DNA of 6,451 nucleotides from positions 1 to 6,451 of the forward strand of contig JALHTA010000346.1 of assembly GCA_022865545.1 (NCBI GenBank), read 5' to 3'. Shown here piece after piece: positions 5,160 to 6,451 of the stretch (position 1 is its first letter; the number at the start of each line of letters is the position of its first letter). The notes beneath the pieces were generated by a model that had not been told where the DNA came from, did not search any database, and saw only the letters and a list, made by a program, of their open reading frames with translations. A program made the translations under genes and the position numbers. This stretch comes from Actinomycetota bacterium (GTDB lineage Bacteria; Actinomycetota; Humimicrobiia; Humimicrobiales; Humimicrobiaceae).

Positions 5160-5606
5160 ATGAAGATTTCAACACGGGGAAGGTATAGTACCAGGATGAT
5201 GCTGGAATTAGCTTTAAATTATGGTAAAGGGCCTACCCTGTTAAAAGAAATAGCTGAGTCCGAAGATATTTCCATGAAATATCTAAGCCAGCTCGTACTA
5301 CCTTTAAAAGTAGCTGGCTTGATAATGGGTACAAGAGGTGCACATGGCGGCTATCTTCTTACCAGACCTCCTGAAGACATAAAATTGAGTGAGATCATTA
5401 CTGCAGTAGAAGGTTCGATGAATCCAGTAGAATGTGTTGATAATCCTGGTATCTGTCCAAGGTCCAGCTTCTGTGCCACATTCGAAATTTGGGAGGAAAT
5501 GGGCAGATGCAACATCCAGGTCCTGGAATCCCATACCTTAAAAGATCTTGTTAAAAGACATCTTGAGAAAGAAAAGAAAGTTTTGATTTCCACGGAAATG
5601 AAATAA
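5160..5606 (+). CDS. Rrf2-family regulator with probable Fe-S cluster site
   Basis: The 148-residue product is a full-length Rrf2 winged-helix regulator: MKISTRGRYSTRMMLELAL at the start, the recognition region ISMKYLSQLVLPLKVAGLI (37-55) and the wing GTRGAHGGYLLTRPP (57-71). C92, C99 and C105 match the three cluster-ligating cysteines of IscR-type members (IscR: 92, 98 and 104) with one residue more between the first two. A fourth cysteine is C117. It therefore probably senses Fe-S status, oxygen, NO or redox state rather than cysteine metabolites as CymR does. The ATG at 5160 follows GAAAGG 8 nt upstream. No isc/suf genes lie in the window. The gene converges on nrfD and diverges from padR, so its target is not shown; self-regulation and control of nearby respiration genes are both plausible. 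Confidence 0.9.
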   Translation: MKISTRGRYSTRMMLELALNYGKGPTLLKEIAESEDISMKYLSQLVLPLKVAGLIMGTRGAHGGYLLTRPPEDIKLSEIITAVEGSMNPVECVDNPGICPRSSFCATFEIWEEMGRCNIQVLESHTLKDLVKRHLEKEKKVLISTEMK

Positions 5607-5645
5607 ATGTTTCTTTTATTTTAATGTTTTTCCATGTAATACAAT
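5586..5645. other. Convergent gene junction with a short palindrome
   Basis: Only 39 nt separate the Rrf2 and nrfD stops. ATTTCC (5586-5591) and GGAAAT (5594-5599) form a 6-bp palindrome inside the last Rrf2 codons, followed by T-rich DNA on the + strand. The stem is short and AT-rich, so termination here is weak or uncertain in both directions, and convergent transcripts may overlap. Confidence 0.25.
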
Positions 5646-6451
5646 TTAGATCTGACCTCCTATAACTATTACGGTACGAAGTATCAAACCTCCAAAAATA
5701 ACACATACAGATGAAGCAATCAATGAAACGAAAACTATCTTGCGTTCCCCAACTTTCTTGCCCCAATTAAAAACATTAAGGGCAAAAGGTAATAATATTG
5801 CCAGTAAAACGACTCCAAACCAGAATGGTACTGCTAGTTCACCTGTAGTAAGCTGACTCATAGATTCGTTTGCACCGGGAATCCCTGATCGGGAAAGCAG
5901 GAATAAGTATGCAAATAAGATCACTAACTCAACTACAATAACGATAACATCTACTTGCACCATTCGCTGGATAGTCTCACCATAGATCTTCCATATCCCT
6001 GTAACTACGCTTAGAAGGATCAGGATAGCGGCCCCTGTAGATATCGCTGAAACGACAAAGAGGGGTGGCAGAAGAACTGTCGATGACCACAAAGGTTGAT
6101 TACTCGCTGCCAGGAGAACGCCTGTGTAGCTCATAAGGATCAGGGAAGCAAAGAAGCCTGCCCAATGGAGATAATTCATGATCCTGTTTAAAATAACTGG
6201 TTTAATCGGAATTCGGTTTCTTGTATGCCATAAGAAAACTATCAGCACGCCGATAGCCGTCCATAGTATTAGCAGCCAGCTGCCAATAGACATCGGAGAT
6301 GTGAAATTAATAAAAACGAACAGGTGCCAGAATCGTAAGGGGTAACTTAGGTCTGTAAGAAGAAATATTACTCCCCCCAGTGCAGCTGGAATACCAAAAT
6401 AAAGAGCAGTATGAAGTAACCGGTGATCGGTATGTTTTCCAAAGCGCTCAG
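5646..6451 (-). CDS. nrfD: NrfD/PsrC-family membrane subunit of a molybdopterin oxidoreductase, 5' truncated
   Basis: The frame runs without a stop from the right edge to the TGA-side end at 5646, giving 267 visible residues; full-length NrfD-type proteins are about 300-400, so the N-terminus is outside. The visible start (ERFGKHTDHRLL) leads into a helix and then LTDLSYPLRFWHLF and TSPMSIGSWLL (residues 31-61 region), the classic NrfD pattern of D..RP.RFWH followed by SPMS.GSW. About seven hydrophobic segments follow, ending in GGLILRTVIVIGGQI. The Met at 6293 (visible residue 53) lies inside the SPMS motif and is not the start. In the family this subunit anchors an iron-sulfur subunit and a catalytic molybdopterin subunit, and exchanges electrons with quinones (polysulfide, nitrite, thiosulfate or similar reductases). 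The specific substrate cannot be told from this subunit; its partners probably lie upstream beyond the window. Confidence 0.88.
   Translation of the reverse strand, partial: ERFGKHTDHRLLHTALYFGIPAALGGVIFLLTDLSYPLRFWHLFVFINFTSPMSIGSWLLILWTAIGVLIVFLWHTRNRIPIKPVILNRIMNYLHWAGFFASLILMSYTGVLLAASNQPLWSSTVLLPPLFVVSAISTGAAILILLSVVTGIWKIYGETIQRMVQVDVIVIVVELVILFAYLFLLSRSGIPGANESMSQLTTGELAVPFWFGVVLLAILLPFALNVFNWGKKVGERKIVFVSLIASSVCVIFGGLILRTVIVIGGQI

Noticed and set aside
5646..6293. NrfD gene starting at the Met at 6293
   Set aside because: The frame continues to the right edge, and this Met is inside the conserved SPMS motif with RFWH upstream.

Overview
The window looks like part of an anaerobic, low-GC, Gram-positive-type genome (Bacillota, most likely a clostridial or halanaerobial lineage). 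Evidence: AT-rich intergenic DNA, strong AGGAG-type ribosome binding sites, a PadR/HAAS(DUF1700)/toastrack(DUF4097) operon of a kind common in Bacillota, an Fe-S-type Rrf2 regulator, and an NrfD-family respiratory membrane subunit. Species cannot be fixed from the sequence. There are nine credible protein genes, two cut by the window edges. No rRNA, tRNA, CRISPR array or insertion sequence was seen.

Left part (1-1510, + strand). The end of a divergent PlsY-type acyltransferase is followed by a two-gene toxin-antitoxin module: an AbrB/SpoVT-fold antitoxin with a long C-terminal extension, then a RelE/ParE-fold toxin. The module has its own promoter, whose -10 box lies inside an 8-bp inverted repeat (likely autoregulatory operator), and it ends in a strong intrinsic terminator.

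Centre (1604-4800, - strand). Reading leftwards from 4800, an overlapping cluster encodes a PadR repressor, a HAAS/DUF1700 membrane protein, a membrane-anchored toastrack/DUF4097 beta-repeat protein, and, after a 52-nt gap, a GIN/DUF2807 beta-repeat protein with a probable lipoprotein signal. An unrecognised three-helix membrane protein with a charged tail follows 116 nt further on. The first four probably form an envelope-associated sensing or stress module repressed by its own PadR protein. The two surface proteins have parallel ~19-residue repeats, one on a (T/V)SGD(I/V) theme and one on an SG(L/S)GDI theme.

Right part (4801-6451). A 359-bp intergenic stretch, extremely AT-rich towards its right end (5 G/C in 5041-5140), separates the padR operon from a divergent Rrf2 gene. 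Its left end holds a padR promoter with repeated GTAC-centred boxes and dyads; its right end holds a 46-bp-period direct duplication and an extended -10 promoter for the Rrf2 gene. The Rrf2 protein keeps three IscR-like cysteines. It converges on a 5'-truncated nrfD-type gene for the membrane subunit of a molybdopterin/iron-sulfur oxidoreductase, whose other subunits would lie beyond the right edge.

The most interesting material is the PadR-HAAS-toastrack-GIN operon with its repeat-rich control region. The domain families are known, so it is better called an understudied system than a wholly new one.
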